From contig KN805443.1 in NCBI GenBank assembly GCA_000818945.1, positions 62,290 through 126,289 of the forward strand: DNA of 64,000 nt, given 5' to 3'. Shown here one piece after another: positions 1 through 10,078 of the stretch (the stretch's first letter is position 1; each line of letters begins with the position of its first letter). The position numbers and the translations under genes were made by a program. Source of the stretch: Schizochytrium sp. CCTCC M209059. Lineage: Eukaryota; Sar; Bigyra; Thraustochytrida; Thraustochytriidae. The notes beneath the pieces were generated by a model. That model was not told the DNA's origin and searched no databases. It saw only the letters and a list, made by a program, of their open reading frames with translations.

Positions 1-1
1 G

Positions 2-834
2 AATGGCCGGCGTCAGACTTGCTTTGCGCAAGTCAATGTCATGCCTCTCATGGATGACGATGATGACAACTTTATTGAAATTGACCCCGCAGATTTGAAG
101 ATTGACACGTACCGGGCCTCGGGTGCTGGCGGTCAGCATGTCAACACCACCGAATCGGCTGTGCGCGTGACCCACTTGCCCACGGGTGTTATTGCTCAGT
201 GCCAGGCTGAACGTTCGCAGCACCGCAACAAGGCCATGGCAATGTCAGTTCTGCGTTCGCGTCTTTTGGAACGCAAGCTGCAGGCGGAGCGAGATGCACG
301 ACGGGAGCAGCGTAACTCACTTGGCGACAATTCCTGGGGCAATCAGATTCGTTCCTATGTGCTTCACCCCTACAAGCTTGTCAAGGACCACCGCACCAAT
401 CATGAGACGCCGCAGGCTCTTGCTGTGCTCAAAGGCGAGCCCGAATATCTCACGCCCTTCATGGAGTCTTATCTCGCGCAGACTGCTGCGGACGAAGATG
501 CCATTCAAGGCGGTGAGTCCACCTCTTCCGTATGAATCAACCCATGCTTCACCTTCAAACATCACCACACCACGTCGCCTCGGAATAAGCTAGTCTTCGT
601 AGGTCGTCGTCATGCTATCCAAGAAAAAGTGCATTTATGTTAGCCCTTCCCCCCTTACTTTCGATAGAACCTGTCTCGTGCCTACCTCATTTCATGTCTT
701 GTTTTGCAGCACCGAGAGCTCACCCACCCGAGAGGTTCTGGGAGCTCAACCGAGAGGTCTTGAGTCGTTTGGTAAACGAGATGCCACGGGCCATCATCAT
801 GCCACGATGCTCTCTCTCAGCGGAAAGTCGATGA
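2..834 (+). CDS. Peptide chain release factor 2 (RF2-type, probably mitochondrial), C-terminal part, two exons
   Basis: Class I release factor that hydrolyses peptidyl-tRNA at UGA/UAA stops. Open from the window edge, so the N-terminal domains and the codon-reading tripeptide lie upstream. Visible are the catalytic GAGGQHVN loop (about nt 121-144), ERSQHRNK, and WGNQIRSYVL followed by DHRTNHET, the RF2 rather than RF1 version. The family's usual end is reached near nt 480. At 513 a consensus donor (GGTGAGT) could splice to TTTTGCAG at 702-709. This keeps the frame (phase 1), adds about 41 residues (PPERFWELNREVL...) and stops at 832-834, 21 nt before an AATAAA. Without splicing the ORF stops at 535. 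I favour join(2..512,710..834). Family sure; 3' structure moderately sure. Confidence 0.8.
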
Positions 835-854
835 CGCCGCTCGACGCCGCTCAT

Positions 855-860
855 AATAAA
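855..860 (+). terminator. Poly(A) signal AATAAA after the RF2 gene
   Basis: AATAAA 21 nt after the spliced stop of the RF2 gene and 122 nt before the kinesin start. No such hexamer lies just after the unspliced stop at 535, which favours the two-exon model. Confidence 0.4.
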
Positions 861-981
861 GAAGGTGAGGTGGCGGCGGCGGCGATCGAGGGAAGGTAGG
901 TCATCAATACCGACAGATCGTATCGCGCGTGGGTGGCGGAGGCGGAGGCCCCGGCGCGGCGGCCCGGCGCAGACGGGCACC

Positions 982-3900
982 ATGGCGACGGAGGGGGAAG
1001 ACACCGTGGCGTACTGGAAACAAGCCGCGCAGCAGCGGCAGGAGGAGCTCGATGAGTTCATGGAGTCGAGCCGGGAGCTTGAGGAGGCGCTTGAAAGCGA
1101 GCTGAGCGCGAGCGAAGAACGCCTGGCGGGCTTGCAGCGCGAGCTCGCACAGCGCACCGACGAGCTCGAAAAGGCGCGCGCCAAAAGCGCCGACACGGGT
1201 CCTCGCATGCTCGCAGTCGAGGAAAAAAATCGTACGCTCCAGAGCGAACTTGCGGCAGCGGCGACCAAGTGTCGCACGCTCGAGACCAGCAATGACGAGC
1301 TCGAGGGCAAACTGCGCATCCTTGAAGCATCCGTGGAGGACCTCAAGCACCAGGCTGAACAGCAGCTCGAGCAAAACGTTTTTGTTCAAGAAGAAAGAGA
1401 CCAAGAAAAAGAATTGCAACAGCGCTTGCGCGATGAGCTCAACGAGGCTCGCTCCGAGCTCCTGGCCTTGCAAGGAGCCAAAGCTGATCAGAACTCCAAG
1501 GATGCGCAAAAGCTACAAAAACAAGTAGAACAATTTGAGGCGCAGCTGTCCGAGGCGCAGGATCTTGTCTCTCGCACACAAGATGAAGTGGACTCGCTCA
1601 AGCAGCAGCTCGCCGATGCGAAAAAGGCTGCTGAAGATGCCCAACAAACCGCGGGACAAGGGTCTGAGAAAAGCCAAAAGGAAATCGATTCTCTTACACA
1701 GCAGCTTACCGATGCGCAAAAGGCCGCTCAGGAAGCTCAAAAGGCTGCCGGTCAAGAAGCTGAAACATTCCGAGAAGAGATTGCTTCTCTGAAACAGCAG
1801 CTTGCCGATACGCAAAAGGCTGTCGCGGATGCCCAGGACTCTGCTGGTCAAGGCTCCGAGATGCACAAAAAAGAGATCGAATCTCTTACGCAACAGCTTG
1901 TCGATGCGCAAAAGGCCGTCCAGGATGCTCAAGAAGCTGCTGGCCGAGACGCTGAAACGTTGAGCGAAGAGATTGCTTCTCTCAAGCAGCAGCTTGCCGA
2001 CGCGCAAAAGGCTGTCGCAGATGTCCAGGACTCTGCTGGCCAAAGTTCTGCGGCAAATGAGAGAGAAGTTGATGAACTCAAGCAGCAGCTTGCGGATGCG
2101 CTAAAGACCGCACAAGAGGCTCAGGAGACTGCTGGCAAAGACGCCGAGGCATTCAAGGCAGAAATCGATACCCTCAAGCAGCAGCTTGGTGATGCACAGA
2201 ATGCTGCTCAGGCCGCTCAAGACTCTGCCGGCCAAGATTCTGCGGCAAGTCAAAGGGAACTTGATGGACTCAAGCAGCAGCTTGCGGACGCGCAAAAGAC
2301 CATACAAGAGGCTCGAGAGGCTGCTGGCCACAACGCCGAGACATACAAAGCAGAGATTGACAGTCTCAAGCAGCAGCTTGGTGACGCGCAAAGTGCTGCT
2401 CTCGATGCCCAGAAAAAGAGCGAGAATGGATCCGTGGCGTACGACAAAGAATTGGAGGTGCTCAGGACGCAGCTTGCAGAAGCGCAGCAGACAGCGGAGT
2501 CTACGCGCGACGAAGCCGTCGAAGTCGTCAAGAAACAGCTCGTAGAAGCGCAAGAGGCCGCAGCAAGGGCCTCGCAGACGCAGGTAGACCAAGTGCAGAT
2601 TCTTGAAGAGCAGATCAAGACGTTACAGGACCAACTTGCCCAAGTCGAAGAGAAAGCGGAGAACTGGGCAAAATCTGCTGCTCTCGAGACCAAGGCGCGC
2701 GATCAGGAAGCGGAGACTCTCCGGCGTCAGTTTGCTGATGCGGAACGAGCCGCTGAAGCTGCCATCGCTTCCGCTGGGGAGGGTAACAAAACTCGAGACG
2801 AAGAAGTCACCTCGCTCAAGAAGCAACTCGCCGAAATGGAAATGGCTGCCGAAGAGCTGGCAACGTCTGCAGAGCAAGAGTCGAAGGCCCGTCAAGAAGA
2901 GGTGGAGACGCTCACGCAAAAGCTCCAAGATGCCCACAAAAGGGCTGAAGAGGCCTCGAGACAGGAAACCGACGCGCGCGCTCAAGCCATTGCTTCCCTC
3001 GAGCATCAGCTTTCGGAGGCGCAGGACGCAGCGGAAACGGCTAGAGTTGCAGCTGAGGAGAAGCTTCACGCTGTGCAAGCGGCTCATGAAAATGCAATTG
3101 CCAAGCTCGAAGAGGAAGTTGAACAGCTGCGATCGGAGCGGAGCATTGCCGGGGACGCGGACAAAGAACTGCAAGCAGAGCTAGAGGATGCTCTTGCCCA
3201 AATTGCAAAGCTTCGGCGGAGCAATGCTGACCTCGAGGTGGCGCTCGTGGAGGCTCAAGGAGCTGCCGAATCGAGCAAGGCGGAGGAAAAGGTGTTTGCA
3301 GCCGCGCTCGAAGAGGAACGTGGCATCGCCGAGCGCCAGGTACAACTGGTGCGCGACGAGCTTGCCGAGGTACAGTCGAGTTTTGCAGAGGAACGACAGG
3401 TGGTCCTAAACTTGCGCAAGCAGCTTGCTAAGGTCGGCGAGCAGCTCGAAGCGGAGCGGGAGGCGCGCCGCTCGATGGCGACAGCGTCGTCTTTGCCAAG
3501 TAGCGTCGAGAGCTTGCGCACAGCCTACACTGCGCAGTTGCGAACGAATGCGTCTTTGCTGTCGCGCATGCAAAAGATGCGCGGCAACATTCTTGTTTGC
3601 TGCCGTATTCGACCGGCTCTCCCGCATGAGGGTGCCATCGCTGAAGCCTCTCCCAGCGTAGCAGCGCTGAGCTCGGAAGAGGTCTCGTTTCAGAATGACA
3701 AGACAAAAACCGTGCGGCCCTTTGCTTTCGATCGAGTCTTTGCACCGACCGCGACGCAAACGCAGCTCAACAACGAAGTATCCGCGCTGGGGCTCGCCGA
3801 ATCCGTCGTGGGTGGCACGAACGCCTGCATCATGGCCTACGGACAGACGGGCAGTGGCAAGACGTACACCATGGATGGTCCAGAGGATAACCCCGGCGTG

Positions 3901-5547
3901 AACGCGAGGGCTATTAAGCGCGTGTTCGAGTTGACGCAGATGCTCGAGAGCTCTGGGCAGTCCTCCTACAAGGTCCGTCTAGCGATGGTCGAAATTTACA
4001 ACGACGAGGTCCGCGATCTTTTATCCTCTGGCGTCGCCGACGCGCAACTGCGCGCGGACGTCGGAAATGGCAGCTCGCGCACAATGGGCTCGGTGCACTC
4101 GCCAGTGCTGAGCAACGGGAATAGCGACGCTTTGGAGACGTCTTCAGTTGGGTCGGCAGCGACTTCTTTCACGCAGTCATCACGAGTTGGCGACGCGGCG
4201 CGTAACCCGCGCCGCGCGCGTACCCTGGGCCTGCCCGAGATGCACTGGGTCTCGTGCGAGAATACGGATCGCGTCGATGAGGTTTTGGGTGTGGGTCGCG
4301 CCAACCGCGCGACGGCGGCAACAGATCTGAATGAGCACAGTTCGCGCTCGCATCTGATCATCATTCTCGAGGTCCAGGGATCATCCTCGGAGGACATTTC
4401 GGTGAACATGACGGGCCGCTTGTACCTCGTGGACCTGGCCGGTTCGGAGCGAGTTTCAAAGTCCAAGGTCGAGGGATCACGTCTGGATGAAACTAAACAT
4501 ATTAACCGCTCACTTGCGGCACTGGGCGACGTTCTCGAGGCGCTCGATAGCAAGGATCGCAACCGACATGTGCCGTACCGCAACTCTAAGCTGACGCTCA
4601 TGTTGCAGCCTGTTCTGGGTGGAAATTCGCGAACGATGATGATCTTGGCGGTGCCTCCTTCGCCAACCAGCGCGCAGGAGACTCTTTTTTCGCTGCAATT
4701 TGCAGCCCGCGCACGCAACATTGAGCTGGGGGCGGCCAAACGACGCGTCCAGGTCAAGAGTACGATGGCCGAGATGCAAACGCTGCGTGCCCAGCTCGCG
4801 GAGACCAAGGCCGGTAAACAGAAGGCGGACGCCAAGATTGCTGATCTGAAACGCAAGCTGCACATTACGGAGCAGGCCATGTCGGCCATCAAGTCGGAAG
4901 GAACCAAAAAGGAGGATGCTTTGCGGAAGCGCACGGACCGTGAAACACAGCATGTTGCCAAGGAGGTTGCTGACTTGCGGACCAAGCTTAGTGCAACGCG
5001 AGAGTCGCTAAAGGAGGCTAAGGGCGAGGCTGAAGCGGAGCGCCGCAAGCTCAAGGTTGAGCACAAGTCTCTTGCACAGGCCAAGGCCACGGCTGAGCGC
5101 CGCGTGCTCGAGATGGAGGTGATGTTGGAGAAACAGCGCGCCGAACTTTTGCGTTTACGCGCTGCAGTCTCAGAGCGGGAAAACATCTCTCCAAAGGTGA
5201 ACCGCTCACGTCGGCCGGCTCCCGGCGCTGGTGCGATCGCCGGAGGACGTTCGCGTGCAACATCAAATGCATCGACGGCCAGCGCTACAACGCCGGTTCG
5301 TGCGGCCAGCAGTAAGTCTCTTTCTAGGGTCCCGGCACCGCGCCACGAGCCGCCGAGCCCTCCATCAGCTTCTTCGGATGGGCCTGAACCAGGTAATGAG
5401 GAAAGCGCAAGTGCAAGCAATGCCCATGGGTCGGGTGTCACGCGCACAGCTGAGTTCACGAGCCGTATTGCAGCGCCGACGGCATCGTCGTCGGCCCGAT
5501 TTCGGTCAATGATTCCGAAACCTGGACGTTCAACGTCAAGCAGATAG
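982..5547 (+). CDS. Kinesin with long N-terminal coiled coil and C-terminal-half motor (kinesin-14-like)
   Basis: Microtubule motor. Residues 1 to about 860 are coiled coil rich in E/Q/A/K. The motor runs from about 866 to 1250 and starts with a neck-like MRGNILVCCRIRP, the arrangement of minus-end-directed kinesin-14. Motor motifs: P-loop GQTGSGKTYTM, switch I NEHSSRSH, switch II DLAGSER, then HINRSLAALGDVL and YRNSKLTLMLQ. About 60 non-conserved Ser/Gly/Arg-rich residues (nt about 4020-4240) sit between RDLLSS and the switch I region. After the motor come a second coiled coil (about 1255-1400) and a basic Ser/Pro/Ala tail, so the motor is not strictly terminal as in classic kinesin-14. I chose the ATG at 982 (CACCATGG context); the frame is open upstream to 865. 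1521 residues, no intron needed. Confidence 0.93.
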   Translation: MATEGEDTVAYWKQAAQQRQEELDEFMESSRELEEALESELSASEERLAGLQRELAQRTDELEKARAKSADTGPRMLAVEEKNRTLQSELAAAATKCRTLETSNDELEGKLRILEASVEDLKHQAEQQLEQNVFVQEERDQEKELQQRLRDELNEARSELLALQGAKADQNSKDAQKLQKQVEQFEAQLSEAQDLVSRTQDEVDSLKQQLADAKKAAEDAQQTAGQGSEKSQKEIDSLTQQLTDAQKAAQEAQKAAGQEAETFREEIASLKQQLADTQKAVADAQDSAGQGSEMHKKEIESLTQQLVDAQKAVQDAQEAAGRDAETLSEEIASLKQQLADAQKAVADVQDSAGQSSAANEREVDELKQQLADALKTAQEAQETAGKDAEAFKAEIDTLKQQLGDAQNAAQAAQDSAGQDSAASQRELDGLKQQLADAQKTIQEAREAAGHNAETYKAEIDSLKQQLGDAQSAALDAQKKSENGSVAYDKELEVLRTQLAEAQQTAESTRDEAVEVVKKQLVEAQEAAARASQTQVDQVQILEEQIKTLQDQLAQVEEKAENWAKSAALETKARDQEAETLRRQFADAERAAEAAIASAGEGNKTRDEEVTSLKKQLAEMEMAAEELATSAEQESKARQEEVETLTQKLQDAHKRAEEASRQETDARAQAIASLEHQLSEAQDAAETARVAAEEKLHAVQAAHENAIAKLEEEVEQLRSERSIAGDADKELQAELEDALAQIAKLRRSNADLEVALVEAQGAAESSKAEEKVFAAALEEERGIAERQVQLVRDELAEVQSSFAEERQVVLNLRKQLAKVGEQLEAEREARRSMATASSLPSSVESLRTAYTAQLRTNASLLSRMQKMRGNILVCCRIRPALPHEGAIAEASPSVAALSSEEVSFQNDKTKTVRPFAFDRVFAPTATQTQLNNEVSALGLAESVVGGTNACIMAYGQTGSGKTYTMDGPEDNPGVNARAIKRVFELTQMLESSGQSSYKVRLAMVEIYNDEVRDLLSSGVADAQLRADVGNGSSRTMGSVHSPVLSNGNSDALETSSVGSAATSFTQSSRVGDAARNPRRARTLGLPEMHWVSCENTDRVDEVLGVGRANRATAATDLNEHSSRSHLIIILEVQGSSSEDISVNMTGRLYLVDLAGSERVSKSKVEGSRLDETKHINRSLAALGDVLEALDSKDRNRHVPYRNSKLTLMLQPVLGGNSRTMMILAVPPSPTSAQETLFSLQFAARARNIELGAAKRRVQVKSTMAEMQTLRAQLAETKAGKQKADAKIADLKRKLHITEQAMSAIKSEGTKKEDALRKRTDRETQHVAKEVADLRTKLSATRESLKEAKGEAEAERRKLKVEHKSLAQAKATAERRVLEMEVMLEKQRAELLRLRAAVSERENISPKVNRSRRPAPGAGAIAGGRSRATSNASTASATTPVRAASSKSLSRVPAPRHEPPSPPSASSDGPEPGNEESASASNAHGSGVTRTAEFTSRIAAPTASSSARFRSMIPKPGRSTSSR
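1591..2420 (+). repeat. 96-bp in-frame tandem repeat in the kinesin rod
   Basis: About nine diverged copies of a 96-bp unit, each encoding 32 residues of the form xIxSLKQQLADAQKAxxDAQ followed by an AGQ/AGK-like break. The CTCAAGCAGCAGCTTG core recurs near 1598, 1694, 1790, 1886, 1981, 2078, 2173, 2269 and 2365. Confidence 0.85.
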
Positions 5548-5570
5548 ATGAAGAAGAAGAAGAAGACAAG

Positions 5571-5576
5571 AATAAA
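5571..5576 (+). terminator. Poly(A) signal AATAAA after the kinesin gene
   Basis: AATAAA 24 nt after the kinesin stop codon, in a purine-rich AAG/GAA stretch. Confidence 0.4.
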
Positions 5577-7733
5577 GCTAGATTGTTTACCCTTTCTTTG
5601 GGATGGGAAATAGAGGTCATCAGCAAAAGCAAGTAATCGAGCACCAAACAAGACACGATGCTCTTTGTTGGATTCGTGCGTTCGCCTTGCTCGCCTTTTC
5701 CGGCGACAGGGCTCATGCTAGTTGGTTTTGCGGCCTTGTGCAAGTGACTTCCGCGCTCTTGCTCGTCGTCGCTCCAGCGAATTTGCCGACGTGCCGGCAA
5801 GCGAAATACAACGCAACAGCCAGCTATACTAAAGCAGATGCGCACGAAGGTCCAACGCTGTGTCATTGCACAAGTAGGCTCGCCATCCACCCGCCCGTCG
5901 CGGCGGAGCACTACGCTATGCCCTGCCAACTTTCACTACGTTTTTCAAATCTCATCAACGACGTAAAACCCGAGCAGAAGCGCGTGAAAAGATAATTTTG
6001 CGCTGTAATCGCGATACTGTGCTAGAATATGGAGAAGATTTGCTTTACAGCAGAAAGGCTTAAAACCTGCACTCGCAAAGAGCCCAGTTTCACTTGTATA
6101 CTCTTTTCAAAAATTAGTATCGAAAAGAAATTCGAACTCTTTGCGAGCATTTTTTCCTTTATTTTCCACACGTGCTCCCCCCGCCGTCAGATTGAGTTGC
6201 TCACGAGCTGACGAAGCGCCTTTTCTCTTGCGATGCAAGCACGACACTGTACATGGACCAAGTAAGTTTGGCTTTGATCACCATTGGCGACTTTTCAAGC
6301 CTGACGCATCTTTCAAAGCAGTATCCTTCTGTAAAGTCTGACGCGGCATGTGCCAGCTCGCTCCATGCGAGCTGCCCAGGTTCTTACTGGGTTCAAATGA
6401 AACATACAAGACATCATCCGGATGTCTCCCGTCATTAGAAGGACGTCGCGTGTTTGTTTTCCCAGAAAACAAGCTTACGGAGAGGTTGATTTCACGAAGA
6501 GCCTGGTTTCACGATCGAGGTTCACAACACACGACAACACAATGCAAGGACCATATAAGTTTGATTTCGATCACCATCAGCGGGTCTGACGTACTCGTCA
6601 AAGCACACTGTTCTCTTGTAGTTTACTTTGGGGAGTAGCCTGTGCCATCTTGCGACGTGTGGGCTGCGCGCAAAAAGTCATCCCTTCGCAGACAAGACTT
6701 GACTTCGACACACGATACAGCAAGTCTTCAAAAATAAGCCAAAGTACAACAACACGAGATAGCACTCTCTACCAATCTCTCTCACATAAAATGGTCAATT
6801 TCTTTTTTTGGGGGGGGGAGGACATTCGTGACTGGTCGGTCAAAATTTCAGCTTCTTGCGCGTCACGAAGTTTTATCACTCGCTCAATATCATCAACGGT
6901 TGGCCAAGACTTCGAGTAGACGATTGGGATCTTCTGTCGAGCCGGGCCAAGGATTGAGGGATTGAGATAGTCACCAGCATCAGCAATTCGCCTAAATTTC
7001 CACGTGCTGCTCGTGCGAACGTGCATCCTCATGCTGTTGCGAAAGGTATTCGCGAAGCTACTGCGCAACTACAAGCTGCTGATACGCAAAAGAAGGAGGA
7101 CGAGGCGCCGACAAGTGCCCCTTCACAAGTCAGTGAACAAGAACAACACGAAGAACAAGAAAACGTATCTTCGCGGATTCGTGCTGTGGAGCCTGTCACG
7201 GACATCACTATCTCAAAGGGCGAAAAGGCGCAAGTCAAAATGAACAGGACGCTGCTCAGGAGCGCACAGCCATTGATAGGCCGATCGAGCTCACAGGATC
7301 CTCGCTGGGGGAACTTGAAAGCGCGCTCTTCGACAAGAGTGTGCGTGCTCTCGACCCAACACGAGCAGTGGGAAGCGTTAAAATGGTCAGCTCAATTTCT
7401 GCAAAATGTGGCCTTCGCCTTGTCTACGGCCGTAACAGCAGCTTCCATCTTGCCTGGTGCTTTATATGCGTCCGCCCGCGTCGATGCGCGCTCGTAAGAA
7501 GTGGGCCGTCTCCCAAAAGGAATTCGATGAAATCAATCTCGAGGCAAGTGCGTCAGGGAATTTATGGGCTACAGACTATACAGAGGTAGACAAGTTGATA
7601 TGAGTCGCTTTTTTGTAGTCTGACAACACGCAAATACAGTACTCATGTCTTATTCCTGGTTTCGCTCGATGTTGAATCGCAGGTCCGTCCATGTATCCTT
7701 GGGTGGCGTTTACCGAGGCCATTCTGTGGTTCG
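5577..7733. other. 2.2-kb intergenic region with decayed sequence, no intact gene recognised
   Basis: Lies between the kinesin 3' end and the 3' end of the minus-strand Nudix gene. More AT-rich than the flanking genes. It holds a diverged direct repeat (about 6253-6330 and 6546-6620), a G run at 6811-6820, and coding-like stretches on both strands that do not join into one frame. One minus-strand stretch at about 6820-7000 reads ILGPARQKIPIVYSKSW and further. I recognise no family. Confidence 0.4.
6952..7610 (+). pseudogene. Possible decayed coding relic spread over three frames
   Basis: Three adjoining stretches look translated but lie in different frames. The first is about 6952-7230 (ending ...VEPVTDITISKG). 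The second is about 7225-7587 (IDRPIELTGSSLGELE and LDPTRAVGSVKM). The third is about 7460-7603 (KKWAVSQKEFDEINLEASAS then LWATDYTEVDKLI). The frame changes lack clear splice sites. This suggests a degenerate gene or mobile-element remnant, but small introns or sequence errors cannot be excluded. No family recognised. Confidence 0.25.
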
Positions 7734-8648
7734 TTACAATTTCGATTTTCGGGACTTGATGGAGCCAAAGTCGGCCGCGTACACGGTATTGCTACCCGGA
7801 GCGAGACCAAACTGAAGATGCTCGCTCTCGAGGCCGCTGGCGTTGCCGCTGGCAACCTTAGCAGCAGCGCGAAACATGGTGGCAAAGACGGTGCCCTCAC
7901 GCGAGTAGTATCGCGAGTTGAGCAGCGTGTCGACGGGAACCCACTGGCAGGCAGCAATTTCTTCTTCCTGCGGCACGAGTGTCTGCGTCTCGTCTTCGGC
8001 CTCGAGAACGCAGATGCAATAGAGGTCCGTGGACCCCTCTCTCGCGGGTCCGGCACGCGGACCGACGTGATGAATTTCTTGAATGGATGCCATTTGCTTA
8101 AACCGCGTGCGAAGGCCCGTCTCTTCGAGAACTTCGCGCACTACCGCGTCGCGCAAGTCCTCCTGCTGGTCAACGAGTCCGCCGGGTAGTTTCCAAAAGT
8201 CTTTGAGGCGCGCGCTGGGGCCCGACTTTTCGCGAATGCAAAGAACTTCATTTTTGGAGTTGACAACGAAGCCAGCAACGCCAATAAAGTGGCTCGGACC
8301 TGGCGGTAGCTTGTTCTCATGCTCAGCTGCTAGCCATGCGGAGAGCATAACGTACGAGTCCTCGGCATGATGGAAGACGAATCCGGCCTGGACCGCGACC
8401 GGGATGAGGTCGCTGGCGCCGATTCCAATGCGCAGCCAGACGCCTTTGCGACCCTCCTTGCGCCAGCACTGCAGCGACTGCCACAGATCTCTTTCAAACT
8501 CGCGGGGATCCGTGGGCGTCAGTTGCGCCGCCTCGCCCTCCTCAAGTCCCTTGTATCCGGCGTGCGACCTCGGGTCCACAACCTCGACAGCATTGTACGA
8601 GTTCACCTTGTGCTCCAGCGCTGCCTTGGGTCCTCCGCGCGCCATCAT
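7734..8648 (-). CDS. NUDT6-like Nudix hydrolase
   Basis: 304-residue Nudix hydrolase of the NUDT6 (FGF2-antisense) / plant NUDT2-10 class, which cleaves nucleoside diphosphates linked to another moiety. The Nudix box at residues 157-179 is complete: G-x5-E-x7-REVLEETGL. Residues about 15-115 match the pre-Nudix domain of this subfamily (WLRIGIGASDLIPVAVQAGF, HHAEDSYVMLSAWL), and KLPGG precedes the box. The length suits the subfamily. It starts with a double ATG; the upstream ATG at 8646-8648 is given. Substrate (NADH, ADP-ribose or other) cannot be read from the sequence. Divergent from the kelch-like gene across an assembly gap. Confidence 0.92.
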   Translation of the reverse strand: MMARGGPKAALEHKVNSYNAVEVVDPRSHAGYKGLEEGEAAQLTPTDPREFERDLWQSLQCWRKEGRKGVWLRIGIGASDLIPVAVQAGFVFHHAEDSYVMLSAWLAAEHENKLPPGPSHFIGVAGFVVNSKNEVLCIREKSGPSARLKDFWKLPGGLVDQQEDLRDAVVREVLEETGLRTRFKQMASIQEIHHVGPRAGPAREGSTDLYCICVLEAEDETQTLVPQEEEIAACQWVPVDTLLNSRYYSREGTVFATMFRAAAKVASGNASGLESEHLQFGLAPGSNTVYAADFGSIKSRKSKL

Positions 8649-10078
8649 CCCGGTCTCCTCGCTCGCTCCACCTTCTTCTCCCTGCGCGCCAGCTAGCCTC
8701 TGCCGCTACCTCCCCGCCTGCGATGGCGGACTGCTCGCCTCGCGGTCGCCGACGTTTGCGTCAAGCTCGAAGGCTGACTTACTACTACTAGGCCTAGGCC
8801 TGCTCTGTCGCGATGTGATGTGATGATCGTGTTGACCCCGCCGTGAGTCCGCTCCGGCCAGGCCCGTCCCGGGGATCCCGTGTGCACCATGGTGTGCGCT
8901 TTTCCGCGCCCCCCCCCNNNNNNNNNNNNNNNNNNNNNNNNNNNNNNNNNNNNNNNNNNNNNNNNNNNNNNNNNNNNNNNNNNNNNNNNNNNNNNNNNNN
9001 NNNNNNNNNNNNNNNNNNNNNNNNNNNNNNNNNNNNNNNNNNNNNNNNNNNNNNNNNNNNNNNNNNNNNNNNNNNNNNNNNNNNNNNNNNNNNNNNNNNN
9101 NNNNNNNNNNNNNNNNNNNNNNNNNNNNNNNNNNNNNNNNNNNNNNNNNNNNNNNNNNNNNNNNNNNNNNNNNNNNNNNNNNNNNNNNNNNNNNNNNNNN
9201 NNNNNNNNNNNNNNNNNNNNNNNNNNNNNNNNNNNNNNNNNNNNNNNNNNNNNNNNNNNNNNNNNNNNNNNNNNNNNNNNNNNNNNNNNNNNNNNNNNNN
9301 NNNNNNNNNNNNNNNNNNNNNNNNNNNNNNNNNNNNNNNNNNNNNNNNNNNNNNNNNNNNNNNNNNNNNNNNNNNNNNNNNNNNNNNNNNNNNNNNNNNN
9401 NNNNNNNNNNNNNNNNNNNNNNNNNNNNNNNNNNNNNNNNNNNNNNNNNNNNNNNNNNNNNNNNNNNNNNNNNNNNNNNNNNNNNNNNNNNNNNNNNNNN
9501 NNNNNNNNNNNNNNNNNNNNNNNNNNNNCGCCGCCGCCGCCGCCGCCACCGCGCGCGGCAGGGCCGGGGCGCGCCGCGGCGAAGGCCTGGGCCGGGCTGG
9601 GCCGAGTCGCGTCTGCGCGAGCTGCACCAGACACGCTTCGAGCCGCCTTGCGCGAGCTTCACTGGCGAGTCCACGTGGCTCATCCATACGTCCAAGAATC
9701 CATCCGTCTGCGCCGCGCGGCGCTGCCGACCAAGCCCAGGAGAGGGACTCTTGGCGAGGGGAGGCGAGGGGAGGCGAGGCGAGCGGAGCCGTGCCGAAGC
9801 GAGAGCTCGCCCCCGCCCGCGCACGAGCCTTCTCGCCGCGTTTAACGCGAAGCGCGAACGTCGCGCGATACTTTGTCTCTTTTTCTCTCGCTGTCACTTC
9901 GTTGTTTCTCCCCTGCTGGAGACGCCTTGGCCTGACAGCGAGCGCGAAGAGCCCTTCCGAGAACTGCGCTGCCTGCGGCCTGCCAGTGGTGGACGAGGCG
10001 CACAACGTGCGAGGAACGATGCACATCCGAGACTCAAACCAAGCGCAAACACAAATTCCTAGGGTCTCGCGCAGACCG
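8649..10078. other. Divergent intergenic region between Nudix and kelch-like genes, including an assembly gap
   Basis: About 820 bp of known sequence on either side of 611 unknown bases. The left side is CpG-rich promoter-like sequence of the Nudix gene. The right side begins with (CGC)n, carries purine-rich GAGGCGAGGGGAGGCGAGG (about 9757-9777) and leads into the kelch-like gene. Long ORFs that cross the gap are artefacts of translating N. An in-frame ATG at 10019 is an alternative start of the downstream gene. Confidence 0.6.
8918..9528. other. Assembly gap (611 N)
   Basis: Run of N preceded by a C homopolymer and followed by (CGC)n, so the break falls in GC homopolymer or triplet sequence. 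Confidence 0.99.

Noticed and set aside
1591..2420. Regularly spaced repeats considered as a CRISPR array
   Set aside because: The 96-bp units are contiguous, in frame within a coiled-coil gene, and the host is a eukaryote.
3996..5651. 551-residue minus-strand ORF antisense to the kinesin motor
   Set aside because: No domain or family features. It exists because the GC-rich codon usage of the kinesin leaves the antisense frame open; the plus strand has all kinesin motifs.
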